A stretch of DNA of 14,855 nt, taken from JAWLCA01 sp050485905 (GTDB lineage: Bacteria; Pseudomonadota; Alphaproteobacteria; Rhodobacterales; Rhodobacteraceae). This document shows positions 1-8,635 of the stretch, piece by piece; the first letter of the stretch is position 1; each line of letters opens with the position of its first letter. The position numbers and the translations under genes were made by a program. The notes beneath the pieces are model-generated. The model ran no database searches. It was given only the letters and a program-made list of their open reading frames with translations, and had not been told where the DNA came from. The stretch spans positions 1-14,855 of the forward strand of contig JBJHCH010000098.1 of the NCBI GenBank assembly GCA_050485905.1, given 5' to 3'.

Positions 1-114
1 CGCCTGCGGGCCTGCCTGCCCGGCCCTGCGCAAGATCCCCTGCCGGCCCTTGTCTCTGCCGCCTGAAGTGCCAGATTGCGGCGGGACCGGAACGCGGCGG
101 GAAAGGAGTCACCC

Positions 115-822
115 ATGACAATCGAGCTTTACTACTGGCCGACACCGAACGGCTGGAAGATCACCATCGCGCTGGAGGAGATGGGGCTGCCCTACAACGT
201 CAACCTCATCAACATCGGCGCGGGTGACCAGTTCGCCCCCGATTTCCTGAAGATCGCCCCGAACAACCGGATGCCCGCCATCGTGGACCCCGACGGGCCG
301 GGCGGAGAGCCGGTATCGATCTTCGAATCCGGCGCGATCCTGCTCTATCTGGCGCGCAAGACCGGCAAGTATATCGGCGAGACCGAGAAGAACCTGATCG
401 CGGTGGAGCAGTGGCTGATGTGGCAGATGGGCGGCGTCGGCCCGATGGCCGGTCAGGCGCATCACTTCCTGAAATACGCCCCCTCGCTGGAGGTGCCGCA
501 GGATCTGCCCTATGCCAAGGACCGCTACCGGAACGAGGTCGCGCGGCTCTATGGCGTGCTGGACCGGCAGTTGGCGAATAACCGCTTCGTCGCGGGCGAC
601 TTCTATTCGATCGCCGACATGGCGGTCTGGCCCTGGGCATCTCTGTGGGAAGGGCAGGAACAGGTGCTGGACGACAAGCCAAACTTCACCCGCTGGCTGC
701 ACGAGGTCGGTCAGCGCCCGGCGGTCATCAAGGGCAAGGCCGTGGCCCAGGAAAAGCGCCGACAGGGCAACATGGACAAGCGCGAGCAGGAGGTGCTGTT
801 CGGCAACCGGCGCGCGTCCTGA
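115..822 (+). CDS. Glutathione S-transferase family protein, YfcG/YghU-like (Nu class)
   Basis: The 235-residue cytosolic protein has the two-domain GST layout. The N-terminal thioredoxin-like half (about residues 3-85) opens with WPTPNGWKITIALEEMGL. It carries the Thr10/Asn12 pair in the TPN turn, which in the YfcG family takes the place of the usual catalytic Tyr/Ser/Cys, the NNRMPAIVD cis-proline segment, and ESGAILLYLA (Glu71-Ser72) for the glutathione gamma-glutamyl group. The helical C-terminal half includes WLMWQMGGVGPMAGQ and SIADMAVWPW. Family members bind glutathione or its disulfide and act as disulfide-bond reductases or peroxidases; the substrate here is unknown. I chose ATG 115 because AAAGGAG (102-108) sits six bases upstream; an in-frame ATG at 76 has no such site and would add an Arg-rich extension absent from the family. 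It stands alone, with a GC-rich hairpin shortly after the stop. The family call is firm, the biological role open. Confidence 0.93.
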   Translation: MTIELYYWPTPNGWKITIALEEMGLPYNVNLINIGAGDQFAPDFLKIAPNNRMPAIVDPDGPGGEPVSIFESGAILLYLARKTGKYIGETEKNLIAVEQWLMWQMGGVGPMAGQAHHFLKYAPSLEVPQDLPYAKDRYRNEVARLYGVLDRQLANNRFVAGDFYSIADMAVWPWASLWEGQEQVLDDKPNFTRWLHEVGQRPAVIKGKAVAQEKRRQGNMDKREQEVLFGNRRAS

Positions 823-859
823 CCCACCGCGCACGATCCTATCCCGTTCGACTGCACGC

Positions 860-884
860 CCGCGCGCTAGTTTGTTGCGCGCGG
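860..884 (+). terminator. GC-rich stem-loop after the GST gene, possible terminator
   Basis: CCGCGCGC (860-867) and GCGCGCGG (877-884) form a perfect 8-base-pair stem with a 9-base loop, 37 bases after the GST stop. No run of T follows, so this is not a textbook intrinsic terminator. It could be a Rho-assisted end, an mRNA-protecting structure, or the first element of the leader of the next gene. Confidence 0.4.
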
Positions 885-908
885 AGATTTGAGAGCGGCT
901 GTCTGTAG

Positions 909-960
909 GTGGGGCGAACACCCCGCTTCGGACCTCAAACCCGATTCCCGCGGGGTTGAG
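909..960 (+). promoter_or_regulatory. Two tandem stem-loops upstream of the amidohydrolase
   Basis: The first hairpin pairs 909-914 with 921-926 (four G-C pairs plus one G-T wobble and one G-C, loop CGAACA). The second pairs CTCAA (934-938) with TTGAG (956-960) and CCC (940-942) with GGG (953-955), with one bulged A and a ten-base loop. They lie 70-120 bases before the ATG at 1030. If the transcript starts upstream of them they form a structured 5' leader. I could not match them to a named riboswitch by eye. Confidence 0.3.
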
Positions 961-971
961 TGGCATCCACG

Positions 972-986
972 CAGGCGCTAGGCCTG
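972..986. promoter_or_regulatory. Small palindrome, possible operator of the amidohydrolase gene
   Basis: CAGGC (972-976) and GCCTG (982-986) are inverted around a five-base spacer, so the half-site centres are 10 bases apart, one helical turn. The site is 43 bases before the start codon at 1030. The spacing suits a dimeric repressor, but short GC-rich palindromes arise easily by chance in this genome. Confidence 0.25.
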
Positions 987-1029
987 ATAGTCTGACACGA
1001 CAGCCAATGCTGAACTGAAGGATGCGCCG

Positions 1030-2256
1030 ATGACCCCGATCCCCGTGAACACGGACCGCATGCTTGCCGATCTCGATCATCTGCGAAGCATAGGGTCGGT
1101 AGGCACGGGGGTCGCCCGCACGGCGTTCAGCGATGCGGATATCACCGCGCGCACATGGCTGGCCGAGCGGATGCGCGCGGCTGGACTGACGGCCACGGTC
1201 GATCCCTGCGGCAACCTGTTCGGCCTGCCACCGGGCGATGGGCCGTGCCTGCTGATCGGCTCTCACAGCGATACGCAACCGCTGGGCGGCTGGCTCGACG
1301 GCGCCTATGGCGTGATCTGCGGGCTGGAGCTAGCGCGAGCTTCGCTCGAAACAGGCGGCCCACGCATCGCCGCTGTATCGTTTCAGGACGAAGAGGGCCG
1401 GTTCGGAGGGCTGGCCGGCAGCAGCGTATGGTCCGGAAAGATGAGCCTTGCCGAAGCCGATGCGCAGAAGGATGCGGGCGGCGTCACCTTCGCTCAGGCG
1501 CGGCAGTCGATCGGTGCCATCGCGCAGGTGGGAGAGGTGCGGCCCGACCGTTTCACCGGCTTCATCGAAATGCACATCGAACAGGGTCCGGCCCTGGACA
1601 CGGCGGGCCTTCAGGTCGGCGTGGTCGAGGCGATCGTTGGCGTCAGGCGCTGGACGTTCCGCTTTGTGGGAGAGGCCAATCACGCCGGCACAACGCCGAT
1701 GGCGCTGCGCCGCGACACGGTGCAGGCAATCGGCCGGTATATCCACGACCTCAACGCCGTCTTCGCACCTCTGGTGACGGAACGGACGGTTTGGACCATC
1801 GGCCGCATAACGGTGTCGCCGAATGCACCATCCATCGTGCCGGGCGAAGCGACGATTACTGTCCAGATGCGTGATGCCGATACCGCGCGACTGGACGCGA
1901 TGAAGGATGCCGCACACGACCTTGCCCGGCGCGTTGCATCCGACCGCGGCCTAGATCTTCGCGCCGAGGAGGGGCTCGCGCTGGAGCCGGTCCCGATGGA
2001 CCGGGAGCTTGTGCATCTGCTTGCGGATGCGGCGGAGAAGGCCGCGCCGGGGCAGTGGCGGCACATGCTCTCGGGGGCGCTGCACGATGCCTCGAACGTG
2101 TCGCATGTGCTGCCCGCGGCAATGCTGTTCGTGCCCTCGATCGGTGGTATCAGTCACAATCCTGCTGAGGATACCGCGCGCTCTGATCTTGAGGCGGGGC
2201 TGAAGGTTCTGGCCGCGGCGGCGGGCGCGTATCATCGCGATACCGGCGCAACATGA
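1030..2256 (+). CDS. Zn-dependent amidohydrolase, M20 family (allantoate amidohydrolase / N-carbamoyl-amino-acid hydrolase / beta-ureidopropionase type)
   Basis: The protein is 408 residues, the usual length for this family. Metal-site motifs are in order: GSHSDT with His79, GGWLDGAYGV with Asp90, DEEGRFGG with catalytic Glu121 and ligand Glu122, EMHIEQGP with His182, and SHNPAED with His376. The dimerisation-domain segment EANHAGTTPM (His218) and the SGALHDA segment (His352) are also present. Family members cleave ureido or amide C-N bonds of small molecules (allantoate, N-carbamoyl amino acids, ureidopropionate) in the cytoplasm. Ser268 in APSIVPG stands where allantoate hydrolase and L-carbamoylases usually have Asn, so the substrate may differ. 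ATG 1030 has AAGGA (1018-1022) upstream. The neighbours (GST before, nothing after on this strand) do not point to a pathway. Family certain, substrate unknown. Confidence 0.9.
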   Translation: MTPIPVNTDRMLADLDHLRSIGSVGTGVARTAFSDADITARTWLAERMRAAGLTATVDPCGNLFGLPPGDGPCLLIGSHSDTQPLGGWLDGAYGVICGLELARASLETGGPRIAAVSFQDEEGRFGGLAGSSVWSGKMSLAEADAQKDAGGVTFAQARQSIGAIAQVGEVRPDRFTGFIEMHIEQGPALDTAGLQVGVVEAIVGVRRWTFRFVGEANHAGTTPMALRRDTVQAIGRYIHDLNAVFAPLVTERTVWTIGRITVSPNAPSIVPGEATITVQMRDADTARLDAMKDAAHDLARRVASDRGLDLRAEEGLALEPVPMDRELVHLLADAAEKAAPGQWRHMLSGALHDASNVSHVLPAAMLFVPSIGGISHNPAEDTARSDLEAGLKVLAAAAGAYHRDTGAT

Positions 2257-2267
2257 ACCGCTCGCTA

Positions 2268-2282
2268 CTTCGAAGCTCGAAG
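2268..2282. other. Short hairpin between convergent genes
   Basis: CTTCGA (2268-2273) and TCGAAG (2277-2282) pair across a three-base loop, 12 bases after the amidohydrolase stop and before the end of the oppositely oriented monooxygenase. No T run is present on either strand. It may mark a weak bidirectional transcription end; the rest of 2257-2352 shows nothing else. Confidence 0.25.
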
Positions 2283-2352
2283 ATCAGACAGCGTCACCGC
2301 CGCCCCGCCCCGCAACATGCTTTGGTCCGGACACCTCCGAGCACGTCGGTTT

Positions 2353-3522
2353 TCAAACGACTTCCGTGACGCGGTGATTGTAGAGCCAGCCGAGCCGCGC
2401 GAGGGCCGCGCGTCCGGCTGGGCGGCCCCCGATGCGCAACAGGGTATGCGCCAAGCGCCTCACCGGCCCGCGCAGGTGATAGGCCCTCGCATTCGCGTTT
2501 GCCCCCGCCACAATGCGTGAGCAGCGCGCATGGCGCAGGGCCTGATAGCGCGCGAGACCCTGCTTACCTTCGCGGTCGAGGCAGACCGCCAACGTCCAGG
2601 CGTCTTCCAGCGCCATGTTGGCACCCTGCGCCAGAAACGGCAGGGTCGGATGGGCGGCGTCGCCAAGGATGGCCACGCCCGGTGCCCACCAACGCGCGGC
2701 AACGGGGTGCCGGAACAGGCCCCAGAGGTATGGTTCTTCGATTTCAGCCAGCCAGCCGCGCACCGGGGCAGCGAAACCTTGGAACGCGGTGCGCATTGCC
2801 TCTGGCCGGTCGCGCAACGTCCAGCCCTCTTCGGCCCAAGCGGCGCGCTCCTCGACCGCCACGATGTTGCGCAGCGTGCCACCGCGAAGCGGATAGGTCA
2901 CGAGATGTCGCCCGGGCCCCATATGCACCTCGGACAGCGGAGCAATCCTGCCAACCGCCGGGATCACAGCCCGCCACGCGACCTGCCCCGTGAAGAAGGG
3001 CGTTTCCGGGCCGTTCAGTGCGTGGCGTATCCGGGACTGCAGACCATCGGCCCCAAGGGTCAATTCCGGCGAGACAAATTCGCCATCTGAAAGGCTTAGG
3101 CGTAGTCCGGCCGCTTGGAGCGTAACCTCTGCAACCTCGACCCCCAGCCTGAAAGCGACACCGGCTTCCCGCGCGCCCTGTTCCATCAGCGCGATCAGAT
3201 CCGCCCGGTGAAGCATGTGGAAGCCGGGGTGGTCGTCCCCCCGCGGCAGGTCGAGCCGCAGCACGCTCCGCCCGGTCAACCCGTCCACAAGCGACACGGC
3301 CTCGGCGCCAATCGATGCGCTCGCAAGCGCCGGGCCGAGGCCGAGCGCCTGAAGCACCCGCGCGCCGTTCGGGCTGACCTGCAGTCCGGCACCGATGTCG
3401 CCCAACGCAGCGGCGCGCTCGATAACAGTTACAGACGCACCACGCAGGGCGAGCGCCCTGGCTGCAGCCAGCCCGGCGACGCCCGCGCCGACGATAACGA
3501 TCTCGCAGCCGCGCAGTCGCAC
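2353..3522 (-). CDS. FAD-dependent monooxygenase, salicylate / 6-hydroxynicotinate hydroxylase-like
   Basis: This is a single-component, class A flavoprotein hydroxylase of about 389 residues, the normal family length. From the GTG start it shows the dinucleotide-binding GAGVAG (12-17) with an acidic residue ending the second strand (Glu35 in VIERA), the DG motif GADG (157-160), and the flavin-phosphate motif GDAAHP followed by QGANMALED (about 287-307). It ends in WLYNHRVTEVV, typical of the salicylate hydroxylase group. Members use NAD(P)H and O2 to hydroxylate an aromatic or related ring in the cytoplasm; the substrate cannot be read here. I prefer GTG at 3522, with GGAAGG ten bases upstream and immediately before the conserved beta strand. 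An ATG at 3603 would overlap aglK by 32 bases and add an Arg/Cys-rich tail. It lies 49 bases after aglK on the same strand, separated by a GC hairpin, so co-transcription with agl is possible. Confidence 0.85.
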   Translation of the reverse strand: MRLRGCEIVIVGAGVAGLAAARALALRGASVTVIERAAALGDIGAGLQVSPNGARVLQALGLGPALASASIGAEAVSLVDGLTGRSVLRLDLPRGDDHPGFHMLHRADLIALMEQGAREAGVAFRLGVEVAEVTLQAAGLRLSLSDGEFVSPELTLGADGLQSRIRHALNGPETPFFTGQVAWRAVIPAVGRIAPLSEVHMGPGRHLVTYPLRGGTLRNIVAVEERAAWAEEGWTLRDRPEAMRTAFQGFAAPVRGWLAEIEEPYLWGLFRHPVAARWWAPGVAILGDAAHPTLPFLAQGANMALEDAWTLAVCLDREGKQGLARYQALRHARCSRIVAGANANARAYHLRGPVRRLAHTLLRIGGRPAGRAALARLGWLYNHRVTEVV

Positions 3523-3538
3523 TGGTTTGCAACCCTTC

Positions 3539-3564
3539 CGGCGCCGGCAGCCCGAACGGCGCCG
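3539..3564 (-). other. GC-rich stem-loop between aglK and the monooxygenase
   Basis: CGGCGCC (3539-3545) and GGCGCCG (3558-3564) form a perfect 7-base-pair stem with a 12-base loop, in the 49-base gap after the aglK stop. On the transcript it is followed by GAAGGG, the putative ribosome binding site of the monooxygenase, not by U residues. It may weaken read-through or protect the agl mRNA 3' end; direct evidence is lacking. Confidence 0.3.
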
Positions 3565-3571
3565 CGCGGTG

Positions 3572-4657
<1,086 letters not shown>

Positions 4658-4677
4658 GATCCCCTCCCCCGTTCTGC

Positions 4678-6333
4678 CTAGTGTCGGATCGCGAGGCAGG
4701 GCTGCCACGGACCAAGGTGAATGATGCCGTCGGGCGCCGGCCCGCCGCTATTCAGTTCCGCCCCGATGGTCAGCCAGCGGCCATCTGGATAGCTGGTCGT
4801 CGCCGGTTCGTCGCTCAGGTTGAACGCGCAGAACAGTTCCTCATTGCCCTCGATCCTGCGGAAGGACAGCACCGATCCCTCCGCCGCCAGATCCTCGATC
4901 CGTCCAGTCAGCAAGGCGGCGTGCGAATGGCGAAAGGCGATGGCACGTCGATAGTGGTGCAGCAGCGCCGACGGATCGGCTTCTTGGGTAGCCACCGCGT
5001 TACGTATGTGCTCACCCGCAACAGGCAGCCAAGGCACGCCGCTGGAAAAGCCGCCGTTCACCTCGTCCTGGCGCCAGACCATCGGTGTGCGGCAACCATC
5101 GCGCCCCTTGAATTCCGGCCAGAACTCGATGCCGTAGGGATCTCGCAAATCCTCGAACCGCAACTCGGCCTCGGCCAGCCCAAGCTCCTCGCCCTGATAA
5201 AGGCAGATGGAGCCGCGCAGACACATCATCAGCGTCGTATGCAGCCGCATTGCCGAAGGGCCGAGGTTCCAGCGCGAAAGATGACGCTGAACGTCATGGT
5301 TGGAAAACGCCCAGCACGCCCAACCATCCGGTGCGATATGTTCTATGTCGGTCAGAACCTGCTTGCCGCGAGCCGCTGACAGCCGGTCGCTGGCAAGAAA
5401 TTCGAACGCATAGCACATCTGCACCTTGTCGTTGTTCGAGGTGTATTCGCCCAGGATCTCCAGCCCGCGCTGGGCATCGCCGACCTCTCCCAACGCGGCA
5501 GCATCGTAATGATCCATCACCGCGCGCAACCGGCGCAGGAAGGCCAAATTCTCGGGGCGATTCTTGTCGTAGAGATGCCGCTGGTGATTGTAGGGGTTGA
5601 CCGCAGGCGCGATGGTGTCGTTGCGCTCCTCGGGCGGCAGGGCCGGATTGTCGCGCAACTCGGCGTCGTGGAAGTAGAAGTTGATCGTGTCCAGACGAAA
5701 GCCGTTCACGCCCCGCTCAAGCCAGAAGCGCGCCACGTCCAGCAGAGCATCCTGCACCGCCGGGGTATGCAGGTTCAGGTCGGGTTGGGCCGCGAGGAAG
5801 TTGTGAAGATAGTACTGCAGCCGCTTGCTGTCCCACTGCCATGCAGAACCGCCAAAGATCGACAGCCAGTTGTTGGGCGGCGTGCCATCCGGCTTCGGGT
5901 CAGCCCAAACATACCAGTCGTGTCGCGCATTATCGCGGCTCGCGCGGCTTTCGACAAACCATGGATGCTGATTGGACGTGTGCGACAGCACGAGATCGAT
6001 CATCACCTTCAGCCCCAGTGCATGAGCGGTAGAGATGACCGCATCGAAATCGGCAAGACTGCCGAACATCGGATCGACGTCGCAGTAGTCACTGACGTCG
6101 TAGCCGAAATCGAGCATGGGCGAGGTGAAGAACGGGCTGATCCAGATCGCATCGACGCCCAGGCTGGCAACGTAGGGCAGCCGCTCAACAATCCCAAGCA
6201 GATCGCCGATCCCGTCGCCGTTGCTGTCCTGGAAGCTGCGCGGATAGATCTGGTAGATCACCGCGCCGCGCCACCACTCGCGGTCGGGCTTGTTGACCGG
6301 TGTAACAACAGAAGGTTGTGCCATGACTGTCAT
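4678..6333 (-). CDS. aglA: Alpha-glucosidase AglA (glycoside hydrolase family 13)
   Basis: The 551-residue cytoplasmic enzyme hydrolyses imported alpha-glucosides such as sucrose, maltose or trehalose-type sugars to glucose units; the exact range cannot be read from sequence. The GH13 TIM barrel starts at WWRGAVIYQIYPRSF and has the calcium-loop-like DSNGDGIGD (36-44). Conserved regions follow in order: DLVLSHTS (113-120), GFRLDTIN with nucleophile Asp215, ALGEVGD with acid/base Glu283, and FSNHD with Asp347. The C-terminal part (about 460-551) is the beta-sandwich of oligo-1,6-glucosidase-type enzymes. There is no signal peptide, consistent with cleavage after uptake. ATG 6333 is 16 bases after the aglG stop with GGGG seven bases before it; the ATG three codons later is an alternative. 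All catalytic residues are present. Confidence 0.94.
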   Translation of the reverse strand: MTVMAQPSVVTPVNKPDREWWRGAVIYQIYPRSFQDSNGDGIGDLLGIVERLPYVASLGVDAIWISPFFTSPMLDFGYDVSDYCDVDPMFGSLADFDAVISTAHALGLKVMIDLVLSHTSNQHPWFVESRASRDNARHDWYVWADPKPDGTPPNNWLSIFGGSAWQWDSKRLQYYLHNFLAAQPDLNLHTPAVQDALLDVARFWLERGVNGFRLDTINFYFHDAELRDNPALPPEERNDTIAPAVNPYNHQRHLYDKNRPENLAFLRRLRAVMDHYDAAALGEVGDAQRGLEILGEYTSNNDKVQMCYAFEFLASDRLSAARGKQVLTDIEHIAPDGWACWAFSNHDVQRHLSRWNLGPSAMRLHTTLMMCLRGSICLYQGEELGLAEAELRFEDLRDPYGIEFWPEFKGRDGCRTPMVWRQDEVNGGFSSGVPWLPVAGEHIRNAVATQEADPSALLHHYRRAIAFRHSHAALLTGRIEDLAAEGSVLSFRRIEGNEELFCAFNLSDEPATTSYPDGRWLTIGAELNSGGPAPDGIIHLGPWQPCLAIRH

Positions 6334-6349
6334 CGCCTTACCCCGCCGA

Positions 6350-7501
6350 CTACTTCACAGATCCGGCCAGCAGGCCACGGACGAGGTAGCGTTGCATCGT
6401 GAAGAACACGAGCAGCGGCACCGCGATCGAGACAAAGGCTGCCGTCGCCAGAATACCCCAATCCCCACCGCGCGACCCAAGCAGGTCATCGGCAATCTTC
6501 ACCGTCATCACCTGGCTGTCCGCTCCGGACGGCAGGAATACCTTTGCTACCAGCAGGTCGTTCCAAGTCCAAAGGAACTGAAATATCGCGAAGGACGCTA
6601 GCGCGGGGAACGACAGCGGCAGCACAATCTTCACGAAGACCTGGAAATCCGTTGCGCCATCTACCTTGGCGCTTTCGATGATGTCCCGTGGCAGGCCAAC
6701 CATGTAGTTTCGCAGCAGATAGATCGCCAGCGGCAGGCCAAAACCCGTGTGGGCCAGCCAAATGCCCAGGAAACTCTGCCCTACACCGATCTGGTTGTGC
6801 AGGTTCAGTAGCGGCACCAGCGCAAGCTGCAGCGGCACGACCAGCAGCCCCACCACGGCCGCAATCAGCAGCCCCCTGCCCCTGAAATCCATCCAAGCCA
6901 GAGCGTAGGCCGCGAAGGCCGCTATCAGAATCGGAATGATTGTTGCCGGGATCGTCACCGTCAGCGTGTTGATGAAGGCCCGGTCCATCCCGTCGGCTCG
7001 CAGCACGGTGTTGTAGTTCGCGGTCGTGAAGCGTGGCGGGGTTCGTGCCTCGAAGTAAAGCGTCGGGGCACGCGCGCCAAATTCCTCGGGCGCCGTCAGG
7101 CGGAAGCTGCCGTCGGTGTTTATCACCGCCGTGCCGTCGCGCAGTTCGACCACTTCCCCAGCCGCAAATTCCGCAGGCGCGGCGCCGCGGGTTCCAAAGC
7201 GCGTCACCGTCCCGGTTCCATCGGGGAACCAGCGCGCCTGCTCGGGATCGGCAAAGACGTTGCCTTCCAGCACCCAGGTGCCGTTTTGCTCCACTGCGTC
7301 GGCACCGGCTGGGCGGGCGCGGAAGGTCAGTTCCACCGGAAAGGCGGATTTCCACCAGCCGCTTTCCGTAATCTGATCGCGGTCCCGGAAGGAAGACACC
7401 AAAAGCCCGACCGTCGGGATCAGCCACAGCAGCACCATCAGTGCGACCGAGATGTTCACGGCCCAGCTGAGCGAGGACTTCTTGCCAGCGATGTTATCCA
7501 T
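6350..7501 (-). CDS. aglG: Alpha-glucoside ABC transporter permease AglG (MalG-like)
   Basis: The 383-residue inner-membrane protein pairs with AglF to form the channel. Transmembrane segment 1 is at about 13-36. A long hydrophilic, beta-rich periplasmic insert follows (about 37-172), then five further hydrophobic segments starting at about 178 (INTLTVTIPATIIPILIAAF). The cytoplasmic EAA loop that docks on the ATPase is RDIIESAKVDGATDFQVF (about 273-290). The insert makes it about 100 residues longer than ordinary MalG proteins (about 280-300), which is characteristic of AglG-type permeases as I know them. The start codon at 7501 is 12 bases after the aglF stop. The ending VRGLLAGSVK is the usual MalG-type tail. 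Confidence 0.93.
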   Translation of the reverse strand: MDNIAGKKSSLSWAVNISVALMVLLWLIPTVGLLVSSFRDRDQITESGWWKSAFPVELTFRARPAGADAVEQNGTWVLEGNVFADPEQARWFPDGTGTVTRFGTRGAAPAEFAAGEVVELRDGTAVINTDGSFRLTAPEEFGARAPTLYFEARTPPRFTTANYNTVLRADGMDRAFINTLTVTIPATIIPILIAAFAAYALAWMDFRGRGLLIAAVVGLLVVPLQLALVPLLNLHNQIGVGQSFLGIWLAHTGFGLPLAIYLLRNYMVGLPRDIIESAKVDGATDFQVFVKIVLPLSFPALASFAIFQFLWTWNDLLVAKVFLPSGADSQVMTVKIADDLLGSRGGDWGILATAAFVSIAVPLLVFFTMQRYLVRGLLAGSVK

Positions 7502-7513
7502 GATCCCGGCCCC

Positions 7514-8494
7514 CTACCGCATTTCCTTGCGCGCCTGCACGATGTTCCAGATCATCACCGGCGTAACGATTATCATGATCACAAAGGCCACCGCCGTCGC
7601 ACGGCCGTCGTCGCGGAACATGTAGCTCATCATGTAGCTGGGCAGGATGTGGGTACCGAAATTGCCCCCTGTCATCGTGTAGACGATGTCAAAGACCTTC
7701 AGCACCAGGATGGTGATCGTCGTCCAGACCACCACGATAGTCCCCATGATCTGCGGCACCTTGATCTTGAAGAACACCTGAAACGGATTGGCACCGTCGA
7801 TGATCGCGGCCTCGATGGTTTCCTCGGGGATACCGCGCAAGGCCGCCGAAAGGATCACCATGGCAAAGCCTGTCTGGATCCAGATCAGGATGAACATCAG
7901 GAAGAAGTTGTTCCAGAACGGGATCTGCACCACGTCCACCGGCTGTTGCGCGCCAAGAAGACCCCGGACGGCGTTGATAAGCCCGATGTCGAAATTGTTG
8001 GCGTAGACGAACTTCCAGATCAGCGAGGCGCCGACAAAGCTGATCGCCATCGGCATGAAGATCATCGACTTGGCAATGTTGCCCCAACTCAGCCGATCGG
8101 TCAGTTGCGCCGCCAGCAGGCCGAAGCCTGTCGCTGCCGCGGGCACGAACAGCAGCCACAGAAAGTTGTTGAACACAGCGACTCTGAAGCCCGGCTCATT
8201 GAACAGGTCGATGTAATTGCCAAGCCCGATGAACTCGGTACCAGCCCGATTGAAAAGCGAGCGGTAGAACGAGCCCACCACCGGATAAGCCAGATATAGC
8301 CCCAGCGCAAAGATCGCGGGGAACAGGAACAGCCAAGGGCGCACCAGGTTAGCACGGTTGATGTTCCGCCCCGGGTTCGGACCCTTTGCCGGGAAGATCA
8401 CCTTGTCCAGAACCCAGTTCGACGCGTAGAAATAACCCACGCAGCCGAACACGCCTATCAAGATCGTCAGCGCACCCTGCAGCACCGGTGACAT
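7514..8494 (-). CDS. aglF: Alpha-glucoside ABC transporter permease AglF (MalF-like)
   Basis: The 326-residue inner-membrane permease partners with AglG. Hydrophobic segments occur at about 6-28, 52-72, 107-130, 143-165, 194-216, 250-270 and near the C terminus (about 297-315). The ATPase-docking EAA loop is EETIEAAIIDGANPFQVFFK (about 224-243), with the invariant Gly in DGA. An extra N-terminal transmembrane helix precedes the core, as in MalF-type subunits. ATG 8494 is supported by GGGAGGG seven bases upstream. It follows aglE after a 141-base structured gap and precedes aglG by 12 bases. All features fit a functional transporter subunit. Confidence 0.93.
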   Translation of the reverse strand: MSPVLQGALTILIGVFGCVGYFYASNWVLDKVIFPAKGPNPGRNINRANLVRPWLFLFPAIFALGLYLAYPVVGSFYRSLFNRAGTEFIGLGNYIDLFNEPGFRVAVFNNFLWLLFVPAAATGFGLLAAQLTDRLSWGNIAKSMIFMPMAISFVGASLIWKFVYANNFDIGLINAVRGLLGAQQPVDVVQIPFWNNFFLMFILIWIQTGFAMVILSAALRGIPEETIEAAIIDGANPFQVFFKIKVPQIMGTIVVVWTTITILVLKVFDIVYTMTGGNFGTHILPSYMMSYMFRDDGRATAVAFVIMIIVTPVMIWNIVQARKEMR

Positions 8495-8532
8495 CGGCAG
8501 ACCCTCCCCTCGCCCGCGTCGGGCATCTGGCT

Positions 8533-8550
8533 AGGCGGTTAGTCCCGCCT
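8533..8550 (-). other. Second stem-loop in the aglE-aglF gap
   Basis: AGGCGG (8533-8538) and CCGCCT (8545-8550) pair with a six-base loop. It lies between the stronger 8591-8615 hairpin and the aglF ribosome binding site, so the aglE-aglF gap carries two consecutive structures. On its own the stem is short and could be chance. Confidence 0.3.
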
Positions 8551-8590
8551 CGGCGTTCTCCGGCTCAGACCCTCCCCGTCCGGGCCGCCG

Positions 8591-8615
8591 CCCCCGGCGC
8601 CATAGCGCCGGAGGG
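8591..8615 (-). promoter_or_regulatory. Strong stem-loop after aglE, candidate mRNA-stabilising or attenuating structure
   Basis: CCGGCGC (8594-8600) pairs perfectly with GCGCCGG (8605-8611) across a four-base loop, and CCC (8591-8593) adds three pairs with GGG (8613-8615) past one bulged A. It sits 20-45 bases after the aglE stop. No T tract follows on the transcript strand. A hairpin right after a binding-protein gene is a known way (for example between malE and malF of enteric bacteria) to keep more binding-protein mRNA than permease mRNA; that role here is inference. Confidence 0.5.
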
Positions 8616-8635
8616 GTCGATGTCAGCGCCCTCGG

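Noticed and set aside
1..118. Open frames entering from the left edge: one ends at TGA 64-66, another ends at TGA 116-118 overlapping the GST start as ATGA
   Set aside because: Too short and without recognisable residues; either could be the tail of an upstream gene but composition in GC-rich DNA leaves many such frames open.
860..960. tRNA or small RNA gene in the GST-amidohydrolase gap
   Set aside because: The stems do not form a cloverleaf and there is no TTCGA-type T loop or anticodon arm; left as stem-loops only.
4658..4708. Longer N terminus for AglK starting at 4708
   Set aside because: It would overlap the end of aglA and extend beyond the usual ABC ATPase start; ATG 4657 follows a strong GGGGGAGGGG.
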